64,000 nt of DNA from Pseudomonas fluorescens (lineage in GTDB: Bacteria; Pseudomonadota; Gammaproteobacteria; Pseudomonadales; Pseudomonadaceae). The DNA lies in NCBI RefSeq assembly GCF_001623525.1, contig NZ_CP015225.1, positions 4,228,501 to 4,292,500 on the forward strand. Direction: 5' to 3'. The stretch's first letter is position 1, and each line of letters opens with the position of its first letter. This document shows, piece after piece, positions 9,544 through 20,264 of this stretch. The translations under genes and the position numbers were made by a program. A model generated the notes under the pieces. The model searched no databases and had not been told where the DNA came from. It worked only from the letters and a program-made list of their open reading frames with translations.

Positions 9544-9651
9544 GATCGTTCCCACGCTCCTGCGTGGGAACGCCGCCAGGGACGCTCCGCGTTCCGCTTG
9601 GTGACGCAGAGCGTCACTGGATGCATTCCCACGCGGAGCGTGGGAACGATC
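9544..9651. repeat. 108-bp palindromic intergenic element beside the DUF6124 stop
   Basis: The outer arms GATCGTTCCCACGCTCC (9544-9560) and GGAGCGTGGGAACGATC (9635-9651) are exact complements over 17 bp. Inner parts also pair, for example GACGCTCCGCG against the region around 9605. This is a widespread Pseudomonas repeat type (recalled). It ends 3 bp after the DUF6124 stop codon region and could serve as that gene's terminator or mRNA end. Confidence 0.85.
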
Positions 9652-9654
9652 GCT

Positions 9655-10014
9655 CTAGCGTGGATCGACGATATCCAACGCCCGATTCGCCAACAACTCA
9701 CTGAGTTCGATCATCTGCTGGACACCCAAAGCAAAATGCCGGCGCGAGCCTTCCAAGTCGAAGGCCAGGTCGCTGAGCATGACGTTGGCGGAGGCTAGGG
9801 TTTCGCTGAGGTTGGCTAGGAGGGTTTCGGTATCGAGCTTTTTGTTTACAGTGAACACTTGGAGGGAATCCCCCGGAGGATTCGAGGTGTCCGATTTTGG
9901 CTTGAGATAAAAGTCCAAAACTCGCTTGGCTGCCTCATCAAGTTTTTTGGGGTTCTGGCTGGCTTCGGGAGAAATGGAATCGTTTTTTGTTGGCCCAGAG
10001 TTATCTTCAGACAT
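9655..10014 (-). CDS. DUF6124 family protein
   Basis: The 119-residue protein has no signal peptide and no membrane segment. It has a polar, disordered N-terminal third (MSEDNSGPTKNDSISPEASQ) and a helical C-terminal two thirds (LDEAAKRVLDFYL, then TETLLANLSETLASANVMLSDLAFDLEGSRR, then a helix ending in ELLANRALD). This matches the small Pseudomonas family DUF6124, whose role is unknown. It lies between two long inverted repeats and interrupts the usual cpdA-yqiA neighbourhood. Its base composition is slightly lower in GC than its neighbours, notably at the 5' end. It seems to have its own transcript, with the palindromic element at its end. Confidence 0.75.
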   Translation of the reverse strand: MSEDNSGPTKNDSISPEASQNPKKLDEAAKRVLDFYLKPKSDTSNPPGDSLQVFTVNKKLDTETLLANLSETLASANVMLSDLAFDLEGSRRHFALGVQQMIELSELLANRALDIVDPR

Positions 10015-10206
10015 ATTGGCGCTCCATTAGGATTGAAATAAAGCTCCTTTTTTTTTCAGGTTTCCAGGCCCGGCCGCTGAATTTTCAGCGACGGGAAAAG
10101 GTTAGCGACAGCCCTTCCCACCCGGCAACCGCCAGAACTCGTCGGAAAAATCTACTTGAACCAGAAAGTGTGTCCGACCATTCCCACAAACCTGGTCGGC
10201 TGTCAG

Positions 10207-10236
10207 GCCGCCATCGCGAGCAAGCCCGCTCCCACA
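10207..10236 (-). repeat. REP element (GCTCCCAC family)
   Basis: The sequence CATCGCGAGCAAGCCCGCTC followed by CCACA is one REP unit upstream of the DUF6124 gene, just inside the right inverted repeat. Confidence 0.75.
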
Positions 10237-10260
10237 ATTGGATCGGAGTACGACAAAAGA

Positions 10261-10569
10261 GCCAGGCCGGCTATAAGGCCGCCTCGAGGTGGACGTTGAT
10301 TTCGGCGCCCCGTTAACCACAATGGCCGAACGTAGGCATTGTGGAGTGGGCATCCCGGCATGGATGCCGGGATAGCTGCGCTGGGCCATGGATGGCCCTT
10401 CGCAGCGGGCCCACGGAACAGTGCCGGAGTGAGGGCATGCCGAGCCTAGGCGAGGCACCAAGTGGTGGGGCAAAAGCGTTTTGCTTACTTTTGCGCTCCT
10501 CAAAAGTGAGACGCCGTCAGGGCGGAACCCTAAGTAGCCGTTACCGCAGCAATGGATATGTACTCAATC
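10261..10569 (-). repeat. Right copy of the ~310-bp inverted repeat
   Basis: This is the reverse complement of 9161-9470 and ends GTACTCAATC at 10569, only 6 bp from the stop of cpdA. The outermost 10 bases differ from the left copy at one position. Together the copies enclose 790 bp carrying the DUF6124 gene, the 108-bp palindrome and a REP. Confidence 0.9.
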
Positions 10570-10574
10570 AAACC

Positions 10575-11390
10575 TCAGTACCCGTCGGACTCATAGTCCG
10601 GAGTAAAAGCAAACCCAACCACCCGCTCAACCCCCGTCTCCAACCGCCCATCCGGCCAAAGCCGCAACCACCGATACCCCGGCGCCTGCAAGCCCACCGC
10701 AAAATCCTCACTCCCCGGCTCAAACTGAATACAAGTCGAAGGCGAAGCCAACAACCGAACCCCCTCACGGACCCGATCAACCTCCTGATGCACATGCCCC
10801 CACAGAACCGCCCGCACCTGAGGAAACCGATCCAACACCGCAAACAACGCCTCAGGATTACGCAACCCGATAGGTTCCATCCACACACACCCAATCGACA
10901 CCGGATGATGATGCAGACACACCAGATGATGCCGCTCCGGCGCCTCACTCAACGCATTGGCCAACAGAATCAACTGCTCCTCAGCCAAAAACCCCGGCAC
11001 CGAACCCGGCACGGCGGAATCCAACAGGGTGACGCGCCAGTTGCCAATATCCACCACCGGCTCGAGCAGCGTGCTTTTGACCGCTGCTTCAAGCATGACC
11101 TGCGGCTCATCATGGTTACCCGGAATCCAGCGCGCCGGCGCATCGATTCGCCCGCTCATCTGCCGAAACGCCTGATAGGACTCCAGCGTTCCGTCCTGGG
11201 ACAAATCCCCCGTGGCCAGCATCAAATCGATCTTCGGCTGCTGCTCGAGCACCAGGTCAACGACCGCCCGCAGGCTGTCGCGGGTATTCATGCCCAGCAA
11301 CGAACCGTCGGCCTCGGCGAACAGGTGACTGTCGGACAGCTGGACCAGCAACGCCGCATCAGCGGTGGTCAGGATGGATACGTTCGGCAA
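10575..11390 (-). CDS. cpdA: 3',5'-cyclic-AMP phosphodiesterase
   Basis: CpdA hydrolyses cAMP to AMP and so sets the level of the Vfr/CRP co-activator. It is a class III metallophosphoesterase. The metal-site motifs are all present in order: LSDSHLF, ATGDLSQDG, PGNHDEPQ, CLHHHPVS and GHVHQEVDRV. I chose the TTG at 11390 (271 aa) because GGGAGAG lies 6 bases before it; a GTG at 11411 would give 278 aa but has no good ribosome binding site. It follows the DUF1249 gene on the same strand. The right inverted repeat begins 5 bp after the stop. Confidence 0.92.
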   Translation of the reverse strand: MPNVSILTTADAALLVQLSDSHLFAEADGSLLGMNTRDSLRAVVDLVLEQQPKIDLMLATGDLSQDGTLESYQAFRQMSGRIDAPARWIPGNHDEPQVMLEAAVKSTLLEPVVDIGNWRVTLLDSAVPGSVPGFLAEEQLILLANALSEAPERHHLVCLHHHPVSIGCVWMEPIGLRNPEALFAVLDRFPQVRAVLWGHVHQEVDRVREGVRLLASPSTCIQFEPGSEDFAVGLQAPGYRWLRLWPDGRLETGVERVVGFAFTPDYESDGY

Positions 11391-11513
11391 ATCGCTCTCT
11401 CCCAGGCGCACTCACGCCGTTGGATGACGCCGCAATTATGCTGGGGAAGATCGAAAGGGGAAACCCGCGAACCGGAACCGGTTCACAACCAGAGTCCAGT
11501 ATTTGAACGACAA

Positions 11514-11966
11514 CTACCGAACGACTTCGAACTCGTGGCCCAGCGCCAGGCAATGACTCAGCCACTCGCCCAGGAACAGGTTCAACTGGGCCTTTTCGTC
11601 CGGCTGGTGCATTGACGCATTGGGGTAAGGATAGATGCCGCGAAAGCGTCGCGCATGTTCGGCACTGACGACTTCGGCCATGCGCGCATCGTGATAGACC
11701 TGAACTTCCAGCTGCGGCACCGGTAGCCAGGGCAGGCTGTGCTCCTGGCGCACTTGCAAGGTCGTGGTGTACGGGCAGGTCTGCAGCACTTCGAGGGCCA
11801 GCACGCCGAGCATCTGGTCGCCGTGGGTCACGGCGATACGCCGCGGCGCCGGATCGTTGCGCATGTCCGGCAACAAGCGCATCAGGCGGGCGTAGTTGGC
11901 CTCGCAGGCGGCCTGCAACCCCACCAGATCGACGCGATAGCGATCGCGCAGCTTGTTCAGGACCAT
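11514..11966 (-). CDS. DUF1249 family protein
   Basis: The 150-residue cytoplasmic protein matches the DUF1249 (YqiB-like) family: YRVDLVGLQAACEANYARL at the start, QVYHDARMAEV in the middle, and Y(P)N..MHQPDEKAQLN.FL.EWL near the end. E. coli yqiB sits in the same nudF-yqiB-cpdA-yqiA-parE order. The function is unknown. The ATG at 11966 overlaps the end of nudF by 10 bp, so the two are translated together. Confidence 0.85.
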   Translation of the reverse strand: MVLNKLRDRYRVDLVGLQAACEANYARLMRLLPDMRNDPAPRRIAVTHGDQMLGVLALEVLQTCPYTTTLQVRQEHSLPWLPVPQLEVQVYHDARMAEVVSAEHARRFRGIYPYPNASMHQPDEKAQLNLFLGEWLSHCLALGHEFEVVR

Positions 11967-12574
11967 AACCCCCTCACTTCCTCGCGGTTCAAGGCCAGCC
12001 ATTGCAGGGCGATGATGCTCGGTGCATTGCAGATTTGTCCGTCGCGCACAGCTTGCAGGGCATCTTCGAAAGACCAGACCTTGACGCGGATATCTTCCGC
12101 CTCTTCCGCCAGGCCATGCAGCCCGCCCGCCCCCGTGCTGTCGCAACGCCCCAGGTACAAATGGACGAATTCATCGCTGCCGCCCGGGGATGGAAAATAC
12201 TTGGTCATCGGCCAAAGCGCAGCGAAGGCAAGCCCAGCTTCCTCCTGCGCCTCACGATGAGCAACTTCTTCCGGTTGTTCGTCCTTGTCGATCAGGCCGG
12301 CCACCAATTCCACCAGCCAAGGGTTGGCGACCTTGTCCATGGCGCCGACGCGAAACTGCTCGATCAACACCACTTCATCGCGCTGCGGGTCGTAGGGCAA
12401 CACGCACACCGCGTCATGGCGCACGAACAATTCACGGCTGATTTCGCGGCTCATGCCACCGGCAAACAATTCGTGACGCAAGTGCACACGATCGAGTTTG
12501 TAGAAACCCTGGAAGCAGCTCTCGCGCTTGACAATGTCCACGGTGCTCGGTGCGGCGTTGGCGAAATCGGTCAT
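11957..12574 (-). CDS. nudF: ADP-ribose pyrophosphatase (Nudix)
   Basis: The 205-residue Nudix hydrolase cleaves ADP-ribose to AMP and ribose 5-phosphate. The Nudix box GLIDKDEQPEEVAHREAQEE (residues about 94-113, continuing AGL) has all the metal-binding Glu residues. The N-terminus carries the family's swapped strand segment (FYKLDRVHLRHELF). The ATG at 12574 was chosen over a longer upstream frame. It heads the run nudF-DUF1249-cpdA and is divergent from the lipoprotein gene. Confidence 0.92.
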   Translation of the reverse strand: MTDFANAAPSTVDIVKRESCFQGFYKLDRVHLRHELFAGGMSREISRELFVRHDAVCVLPYDPQRDEVVLIEQFRVGAMDKVANPWLVELVAGLIDKDEQPEEVAHREAQEEAGLAFAALWPMTKYFPSPGGSDEFVHLYLGRCDSTGAGGLHGLAEEAEDIRVKVWSFEDALQAVRDGQICNAPSIIALQWLALNREEVRGLWS

Positions 12575-12788
12575 GACAATCCTCGTGTGCAATGGATCAA
12601 TACGAGGTTCCAACCTCGGCTTCGCGCCATCCTAACGCGCCCGTACCCTTTGATGCAGCCCCTTTCCACTCATCGGGATGGACGGCAGAAGGTGAAAGAA
12701 CTCTAATGAGCTTAGTGGCGAACTGATTGTCCTGCTGGCAGTCGAAGCGGGTAACTTTTCGCCTTTCCCTGTTCCATGAAGGACGCCC

Positions 12789-13535
12789 ATGTCGCTTTTC
12801 AAAACTGCCTCCGTGGCCGCCATTGCCCTGACCCTGGGCGCTTGCCAAAGCCTGTTCCAACCCAATTACCGCGCACCGCTGGAAACCACCCGCGATGCCT
12901 CGGAGCAATTGCAACCCGGCTGCGCCAGTGCCGACTGCCCGTTGGTGAACATCGATACCCTGCACTTTCCCACCGAGCCGGCCCTGGACGGCATCGTCGA
13001 AAAACGCCTGCTGCAAATGACCCGCACCACCCCGGACGCCCCGGTTGCACCGACGCTTGCCGCCTATCGCGAGCAGTTCCTGCGCAGCGCCGCGCCCCGC
13101 AACAGCAGCTATTTTCAGGCCAAGGTACGTGAGCAACATGACGGCCTGGTGATCATCGAACTGTCCAGCTACCTGGATACCGGCGGCGCCCACGGCACGC
13201 CGGGCCGCGGCTTCATCAACTATTCGCGCCAGCAACACAAGGTTCTGACGCTGTCGGACATGCTGCTGCCGGGCCAGGAAGAAGCCTTCTGGAAAGCCGC
13301 CCAGGTCGCCCACAACAGTTGGCTGATCAGCACCAAGCTGGATCAGGAACCCGAGTTCCTGAAGCAGTGGTCCTTCCAGAAAACCCCACACGTGGCACTG
13401 ACCTACGGCGGGGTGATCCTCAAGTACGAAGTGAGCACCATCGCCCCGTACGCCCTGGGCCACATCGAATTGAAGATCGCTTACCCACGCCTCAATGGCA
13501 TCCTCAAGCCCGAGCTGTTCCCCGGCCGTAGCTGA
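12789..13535 (+). CDS. DUF3298/RsiV-type lipoprotein
   Basis: The 248-residue protein starts with a lipoprotein signal, lipobox LGAC at about residues 16-19. The C-terminal half has the DUF3298 pattern: SSYLDTGGAHGTPGRGFINY, LTLSDMLLPGQEEAFW and a C-terminal YGGVILKYEVSTIAPYALG. In Bacillus RsiV this domain binds lysozyme; in Gram-negatives the role is unclear. AAGGA lies 5 bases before the ATG. Its last 32 bp overlap the end of the convergent cytX gene, so the two transcripts run into each other without a visible terminator. Confidence 0.8.
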   Translation: MSLFKTASVAAIALTLGACQSLFQPNYRAPLETTRDASEQLQPGCASADCPLVNIDTLHFPTEPALDGIVEKRLLQMTRTTPDAPVAPTLAAYREQFLRSAAPRNSSYFQAKVREQHDGLVIIELSSYLDTGGAHGTPGRGFINYSRQQHKVLTLSDMLLPGQEEAFWKAAQVAHNSWLISTKLDQEPEFLKQWSFQKTPHVALTYGGVILKYEVSTIAPYALGHIELKIAYPRLNGILKPELFPGRS

Positions 13536-14796
13536 AAGCCCGGCCCAGCAACAGTTGCAGCAACCCTGCCAGAATCAACGAAGGCAGGGTTGCGCCGATG
13601 TCTGGATGGAAGTTGGCCAGCAAGTGATAAGTGCTCACCCCACCCAACCAGGCCAACAGGGCCGGCCAGCGCAACGCGGCTAATACCACTTGGCTGCTGC
13701 GCTTGCGCAGGATGAAGTGATCCACCAGCACCACGCCGAACAGCGGTGCGAACACCGAGCCGATCAGCAACAGGAAGTTCTGGTATTGCGCCAACGGCGC
13801 GAAGCAGGCGATCAAGGTGCAGAGCACGCCAATCGCCAAGGCCAGGTGCTCGACCTTCAGCCCCGACAACATGCCACTGGAGACCGCCGCCGAGTGAATG
13901 TCGGCGAAGGCGTTTTCCGACTCATCCAGCAGAATCAGCAGCAACGGAATGCCCAACCCGGCGCCAGCCAAGGCCAATAGCAACGCATTGACTTCACCGC
14001 TCGGCGCGAACGCCAAGGTGTAGGCCACGCCCAGGCTCATCAGCCAGACGTTACCGATGAAGAACCCCACCGCCGTGCCGCCGAAGACATTCTTGGCGCG
14101 TTTTCCGAAGCGCGAGTAGTCGGCGATCAGCGGCAGCCAGGACAACGGCATCGCAATGGCGATATCAAACCCCACCGCCAGCGGCATCGAACCGTCACCC
14201 GCCTGGGCCCACAGCGCAACCAGATCAGCCTTGGCGAACAGGTTCCAGGTCAGCCAGATACACGCCGCCAGCAGCAGCCAGATGCCCCACTTGCGCAGGA
14301 CCTTGCGCACGAACGTCAACGGCCCACTCACGGCAAGCAGGGTCGCCAGGGCGCCGAAGAACAGCGTCCACAGCAGCGGGTTCGAACCCAGGCTGCCTTC
14401 GCTGAAGGCTCGGGCACCGAGCAGGCTGGCGGCATCGCGCATGACGATGATTTCGAACGAGCCCCAGCCGATCAACTGCAGCAGGTTCAACACCGCCGGA
14501 ACGCTCGCGCCCTTGCCGCCGAGGCTGAGCTTGAGGGCCGCCATGGCCGACAGGCCAGTGTCACTGCCGATCACCCCGACCGCCGCCAGCAGCAGGACGC
14601 CCACCAGCGTGCCGAGGAAAATCGCCAGCAACGAGCCGCTCAAGCCCAGGCCCGGCGCGAGCAAGGCGCCGACCTGCAAGACCATCAGGCCGATGCCCAG
14701 GGAGAACCACAGGGAAAACAGATCGCGCGCGCCGAAGACGCGTTTGTCCGGGGGGACCGCGGTGTCTGGGGAGTAGGTGCTGGGTTGGATGTTCAC
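13504..14796 (-). CDS. cytX: Putative hydroxymethylpyrimidine/cytosine permease
   Basis: The 430-residue protein has about 12 membrane segments and fits the nucleobase:cation symporter-1 family (LFSLWFSLGIGLMVLQVGALL at the start). Its place directly downstream of thiC supports CytX, a transporter for the thiamine precursor HMP. The reading frame opens with TTG at 14808; I prefer the GTG at 14796 (VNIQPSTYSP), with GAGA 6 bases upstream. The 213-bp gap to thiC holds a REPIN and no riboswitch, so thiamine control would come through read-through from thiC. Its 3' end overlaps the opposing lipoprotein gene. Confidence 0.8.
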   Translation of the reverse strand: MNIQPSTYSPDTAVPPDKRVFGARDLFSLWFSLGIGLMVLQVGALLAPGLGLSGSLLAIFLGTLVGVLLLAAVGVIGSDTGLSAMAALKLSLGGKGASVPAVLNLLQLIGWGSFEIIVMRDAASLLGARAFSEGSLGSNPLLWTLFFGALATLLAVSGPLTFVRKVLRKWGIWLLLAACIWLTWNLFAKADLVALWAQAGDGSMPLAVGFDIAIAMPLSWLPLIADYSRFGKRAKNVFGGTAVGFFIGNVWLMSLGVAYTLAFAPSGEVNALLLALAGAGLGIPLLLILLDESENAFADIHSAAVSSGMLSGLKVEHLALAIGVLCTLIACFAPLAQYQNFLLLIGSVFAPLFGVVLVDHFILRKRSSQVVLAALRWPALLAWLGGVSTYHLLANFHPDIGATLPSLILAGLLQLLLGRAFSYGRGTARA

Positions 14797-14839
14797 AGAG
14801 ATTCTCAAGGGAGATTATTGTTTTGGGTCGCAGATCCCC

Positions 14840-14974
14840 CTTGTGGCGAGGGAGCTTGCTCCCGCTGGTCTGCGAAGCAGACCCAATACCAAGCGTCGCA
14901 TCCTGTCAGTCAGAATCGCGGTGCAGGTTTTGCGGCTGCTTCGCAGCCGAGCGGGAGCAAGCTCCCTCGCCACA
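14840..14974. repeat. REPIN between thiC and cytX
   Basis: Two REP arms face each other: GTGGCGAGGGAGCTTGCTCC at the left and its complement at the right, each with a neighbouring stem (GGTCTGCGAAGCAGACC and GGCTGCTTCGCAGCC). The whole element can fold into a long hairpin. It may tune read-through from thiC into cytX. Confidence 0.85.
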
Positions 14975-15009
14975 CAGGGTGAGCGGTGCTTTTGCAAGCA
15001 CCGCCCGGA

Positions 15010-17176
<2,167 letters not shown>

Positions 17177-17334
17177 ACCCGGCCAGTCTAGACACAACCA
17201 CGGGAGAACGCCATCACCAGGACAAAAGGCGTGATGAATGGCGCATATACAGGATTGTTGCGGCGCGCAGGCGCAACTACACTCGCTACGCCGCGCCTCT
17301 TGTGCGCAATCATCTGAGAAGTAGGGAACGCCTC

Positions 17335-18774
17335 ATGCTGCGCAAACTCTCACTGGCCCTTGCCGTGTCTTGTGCGTCCAATGGAATGGCCTGGGCTGCC
17401 GAAGCACCCTTGACCACCAGAACCGATCTGGTGAGCGTGTATCAGGAAGCGGTGGATAACAACGCCGACCTGGCCGCGGCTCGCGCCCAGTACGGCGCCC
17501 AGAAGGAAGTGGTGCCCCAGGCTCGCGCCGGGTTGTTACCGAACCTTTCGGCCGGTGCCGATCTGAACAACACGCGTACCGAGCTTGACCAGCCGGCGAT
17601 GACGGCCAACCGCAGTTCCACGGTTTACCAGGCGACACTGTCCCAGCCGATTTTCCGCGCCGACCGCTGGTTCCAGCTCCAGGCGGCAAAATCCGTCGAC
17701 GAACAAGCGTCGCTGCAACTGTCAGCCACTGAACAGAACATGATCCTGCAAAGCGCCGAGAGCTATTTCAATGTGCTGCGCAGCCAGGACAACCTGGCCT
17801 CGACCAAGGCCGAGGAAGCGGCGTTCAAGCGTCAGCTCGACCAGTCCAACGAGCGCTTTGACGTGGGCCTGTCGGACAAGACCGATGTGCTGCAATCCCA
17901 GGCCAGCTACGACACCGCCCGGGCCAACCGGATCCTCGCCCAGCGCCAGGTCGACGATGCCTTCGAAGCCTTGATCACCCTGACCAATCGCCAGTACAAC
18001 TCGCTCCAGGGCATCGTCCACACCTTGCCAATCCTGCCGCCGGCACCAAACGATGCCAAGGCCTGGGTAGATACGGCAGCCAAGCAGAACCTGAATTTAC
18101 TGGCCAGCAACTACGCCGTGACCGCCGCCGAAGATACACTGCGCCAGCGCAAGGCCGGCCACGCACCGACCCTCGATGCAATCGCCCAATACAAAAAAGG
18201 TGATAACGATGGCCTCGGCTTCACCAACCCGAACCCTACCGGCCAACGCTACGGCGGTGATGCCGAGCAACGCACCATTGGCCTGCAACTGAGTATCCCG
18301 CTCTACAGCGGCGGGCTGACCAGCTCCCAGGTGCGCGAGTCCTACTCGCAACTCACCCAGACCGAGCAGCAACGCGAAGCCCTGCGCCGGCAGGTGGTGG
18401 AAAACACCCGTAACCTGCACCGTGCAGTGAACACCGACGTGGAGCAGGTCCAGGCCCGGCGCCAGTCGATCATCTCCAACCAGAGCGCGGTGGAAGCCAC
18501 GGAAATCGGCTACCAGGTGGGCACCCGCAACATCGTCGACGTGCTCGACGCCCAGCGTCAGTTGTACACCTCGGTGCGCAACTACAACAACGCCCGCTAC
18601 GACTACATCCTCGACAACCTGCGCCTCAAGCAGGCGGCTGGGACGTTGAGCCCGGCGGACTTGCAGGACCTGTCGCGCTACCTCAAGCCCGACTACAACC
18701 CGGACCGCGACTTCCTGCCGCCGGACCTGGCCCAGGCAGCGGCGCAGCAGTTGCGCTCGCGGCCAGCGCAGTAA
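17335..18774 (+). CDS. tolC: TolC-family outer-membrane channel protein
   Basis: The 479-residue protein has a signal peptide (cleavage probably after AWAAE) and two repeated alpha-helical hairpin halves typical of TolC: DNNADLAAARAQY early, then RFDVGLSDKTDVLQSQASYD and YQVGTRNIVDVLDAQRQLY as the paired motifs. It forms a trimeric outer-membrane duct for type I secretion or efflux. No pump genes are adjacent. The ATG at 17335 follows AGGGAACG; an upstream in-frame start would spoil the signal peptide. It is divergent from thiC. A REPIN separates it from the convergent waaA. Confidence 0.9.
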   Translation: MLRKLSLALAVSCASNGMAWAAEAPLTTRTDLVSVYQEAVDNNADLAAARAQYGAQKEVVPQARAGLLPNLSAGADLNNTRTELDQPAMTANRSSTVYQATLSQPIFRADRWFQLQAAKSVDEQASLQLSATEQNMILQSAESYFNVLRSQDNLASTKAEEAAFKRQLDQSNERFDVGLSDKTDVLQSQASYDTARANRILAQRQVDDAFEALITLTNRQYNSLQGIVHTLPILPPAPNDAKAWVDTAAKQNLNLLASNYAVTAAEDTLRQRKAGHAPTLDAIAQYKKGDNDGLGFTNPNPTGQRYGGDAEQRTIGLQLSIPLYSGGLTSSQVRESYSQLTQTEQQREALRRQVVENTRNLHRAVNTDVEQVQARRQSIISNQSAVEATEIGYQVGTRNIVDVLDAQRQLYTSVRNYNNARYDYILDNLRLKQAAGTLSPADLQDLSRYLKPDYNPDRDFLPPDLAQAAAQQLRSRPAQ

Positions 18775-18801
18775 CGTAGAGAGATAGTGTGTGGCAATTA
18801 G

Positions 18802-18931
18802 CTTTTGTGGTGAGGGGATTTATCCCCGCTGGGCTGCGCAGCAGCCCTAAAACCTGACAGCGCGGTGTGTCAGTCGTTTGAGAATGGGGTGCTTCGCACC
18901 CCAACGGGGATAAATCCCCTCGCCACAAAAG
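18802..18931. repeat. REPIN between convergent tolC and waaA
   Basis: Both arms are of the GGGGATTTATCCCC variant and face each other (18806-18850 and 18888-18930). It fills most of the gap between the two stops and may act as a two-way terminator or mRNA end. Confidence 0.85.
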
Positions 18932-18967
18932 CGTGCTCCGAGTTCAAAAAAGGTGGGCTGCTCGTGA

Positions 18968-20242
18968 TCAGTCGAGCAACCGCCCCAACCCCTCCAGCAA
19001 CCGCTGCAACGCGCCCTGGTTGCTGCGCATCACCTTCAACCCCGCCTCGGCCATGCGCTGGGCATCGCGGGGCAGTTCGAACAGGCGCTGCACCGCCAGG
19101 GCCAGGCTTTCGGCATCTTCCACTTCCGCCAGTGCACCGGCGGCGCGCAGTTGCGCGGCGATTTCGAGGAAGTTGAACACGTGCGGCCCGCTGAGCACCG
19201 GTTTCGCCAGCGCCGCCGGCTCAAGCAGGTTGTGTCCACCGTTGGGCACCAGGCTGCCCCCGACGAACGCGCTGTCGGCCAACGCGTAGAGAAACAGTAG
19301 TTCACCCATGGTGTCACCGAGCAACACCGAAACCTGCGCAGTCACGGGCTGCCCGCTGGAGCGTCGCACCGTGGCCAACCCTTCGCTTACACACAGTTGG
19401 TGCACTGCGTCGAAGCGCTCGGGATGACGCGGCACCAGGATCAGCAACGCATCGGGATAACTGTCGAGCAACCGGCGGTGGGCAGCCAGCACCACTTCGT
19501 CTTCACCTTCATGGGTGCTGGCGGCGATCCACACCGGGCGCTCGGTTGCCTGCCACTGGCGGCGCAAGGCGCTGGCGTCTTCGAGCAATTGCGGGTCGAT
19601 GGTCAGGTCGAACTTGATCGAGCCGGTGACCTCGACGGTTTCTACCCGGGCGCCCAACTGACGGAAACGCTCGGCTTCGGCGTCGGTCTGCACGGCGAAC
19701 AGGCTCATCTCGGCAAGCATGGGCCGGGTAAGCTTGGGAAAGCGTGCATAACCCCGGGCCGAACGCTCCGACAACCGCGCATTGGCCAGGGCTACGGGAA
19801 TGCCGCGTCTGGCGCATTGGTGAATATGATTGGGCCACAGCTCGGTTTCCATGATCACCGCCAGGGACGGCCGGACCCGGTCGAGAAAACGCTTGGCGGC
19901 GCAGGGCAAGTCGTAAGGCAAATAACAATGCTGGATGCGCGGCTCGTTGGCGAACAACGCCCGGATCCGCTCCGAACCGGTGGGCGTCATGCAGGTGACG
20001 GTGATCGGCAGCTGTGGATAACGTTGCAGCAAGGCGCGGATCATCGGCGCGGCGGCAATGCTCTCGCCCACCGACACCGCGTGGACCCAGATGCCCCCCG
20101 GCAGCATGACCGGCAGCCCCCAGGAGAACCGCTCGCCAATGCGCCGGGCATAAGCCGGCGCCTTGCGGGCCCGCAACCACAGCCGAATCGCTACCAGTGG
20201 CAGCCCCAGGTAAAACAATGCGCTATAGAGAGTTCTGTTCAT
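18968..20242 (-). CDS. waaA: 3-deoxy-D-manno-octulosonic acid transferase
   Basis: WaaA adds Kdo residues from CMP-Kdo to lipid IVA on the inner face of the inner membrane. The 424-residue protein has an N-terminal membrane anchor (LYSALFYLGLPLVAIRLWL), the acceptor-side motifs RIGERFSWG and WVHAVSVGES, the ETELWPN signature, and a C-terminal GT-B donor domain with STHEGEDEVVLAAH and GGHNLLEPAALAKPVL. The ATG at 20242 gives the usual N-terminus. The PAO1 homologue has the same neighbours (tolC-type gene, LysR, SMR; recalled). Confidence 0.95.
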   Translation of the reverse strand: MNRTLYSALFYLGLPLVAIRLWLRARKAPAYARRIGERFSWGLPVMLPGGIWVHAVSVGESIAAAPMIRALLQRYPQLPITVTCMTPTGSERIRALFANEPRIQHCYLPYDLPCAAKRFLDRVRPSLAVIMETELWPNHIHQCARRGIPVALANARLSERSARGYARFPKLTRPMLAEMSLFAVQTDAEAERFRQLGARVETVEVTGSIKFDLTIDPQLLEDASALRRQWQATERPVWIAASTHEGEDEVVLAAHRRLLDSYPDALLILVPRHPERFDAVHQLCVSEGLATVRRSSGQPVTAQVSVLLGDTMGELLFLYALADSAFVGGSLVPNGGHNLLEPAALAKPVLSGPHVFNFLEIAAQLRAAGALAEVEDAESLALAVQRLFELPRDAQRMAEAGLKVMRSNQGALQRLLEGLGRLLD

Positions 20243-20264
20243 GGCGGCGGAGTTTATCGGTTTT

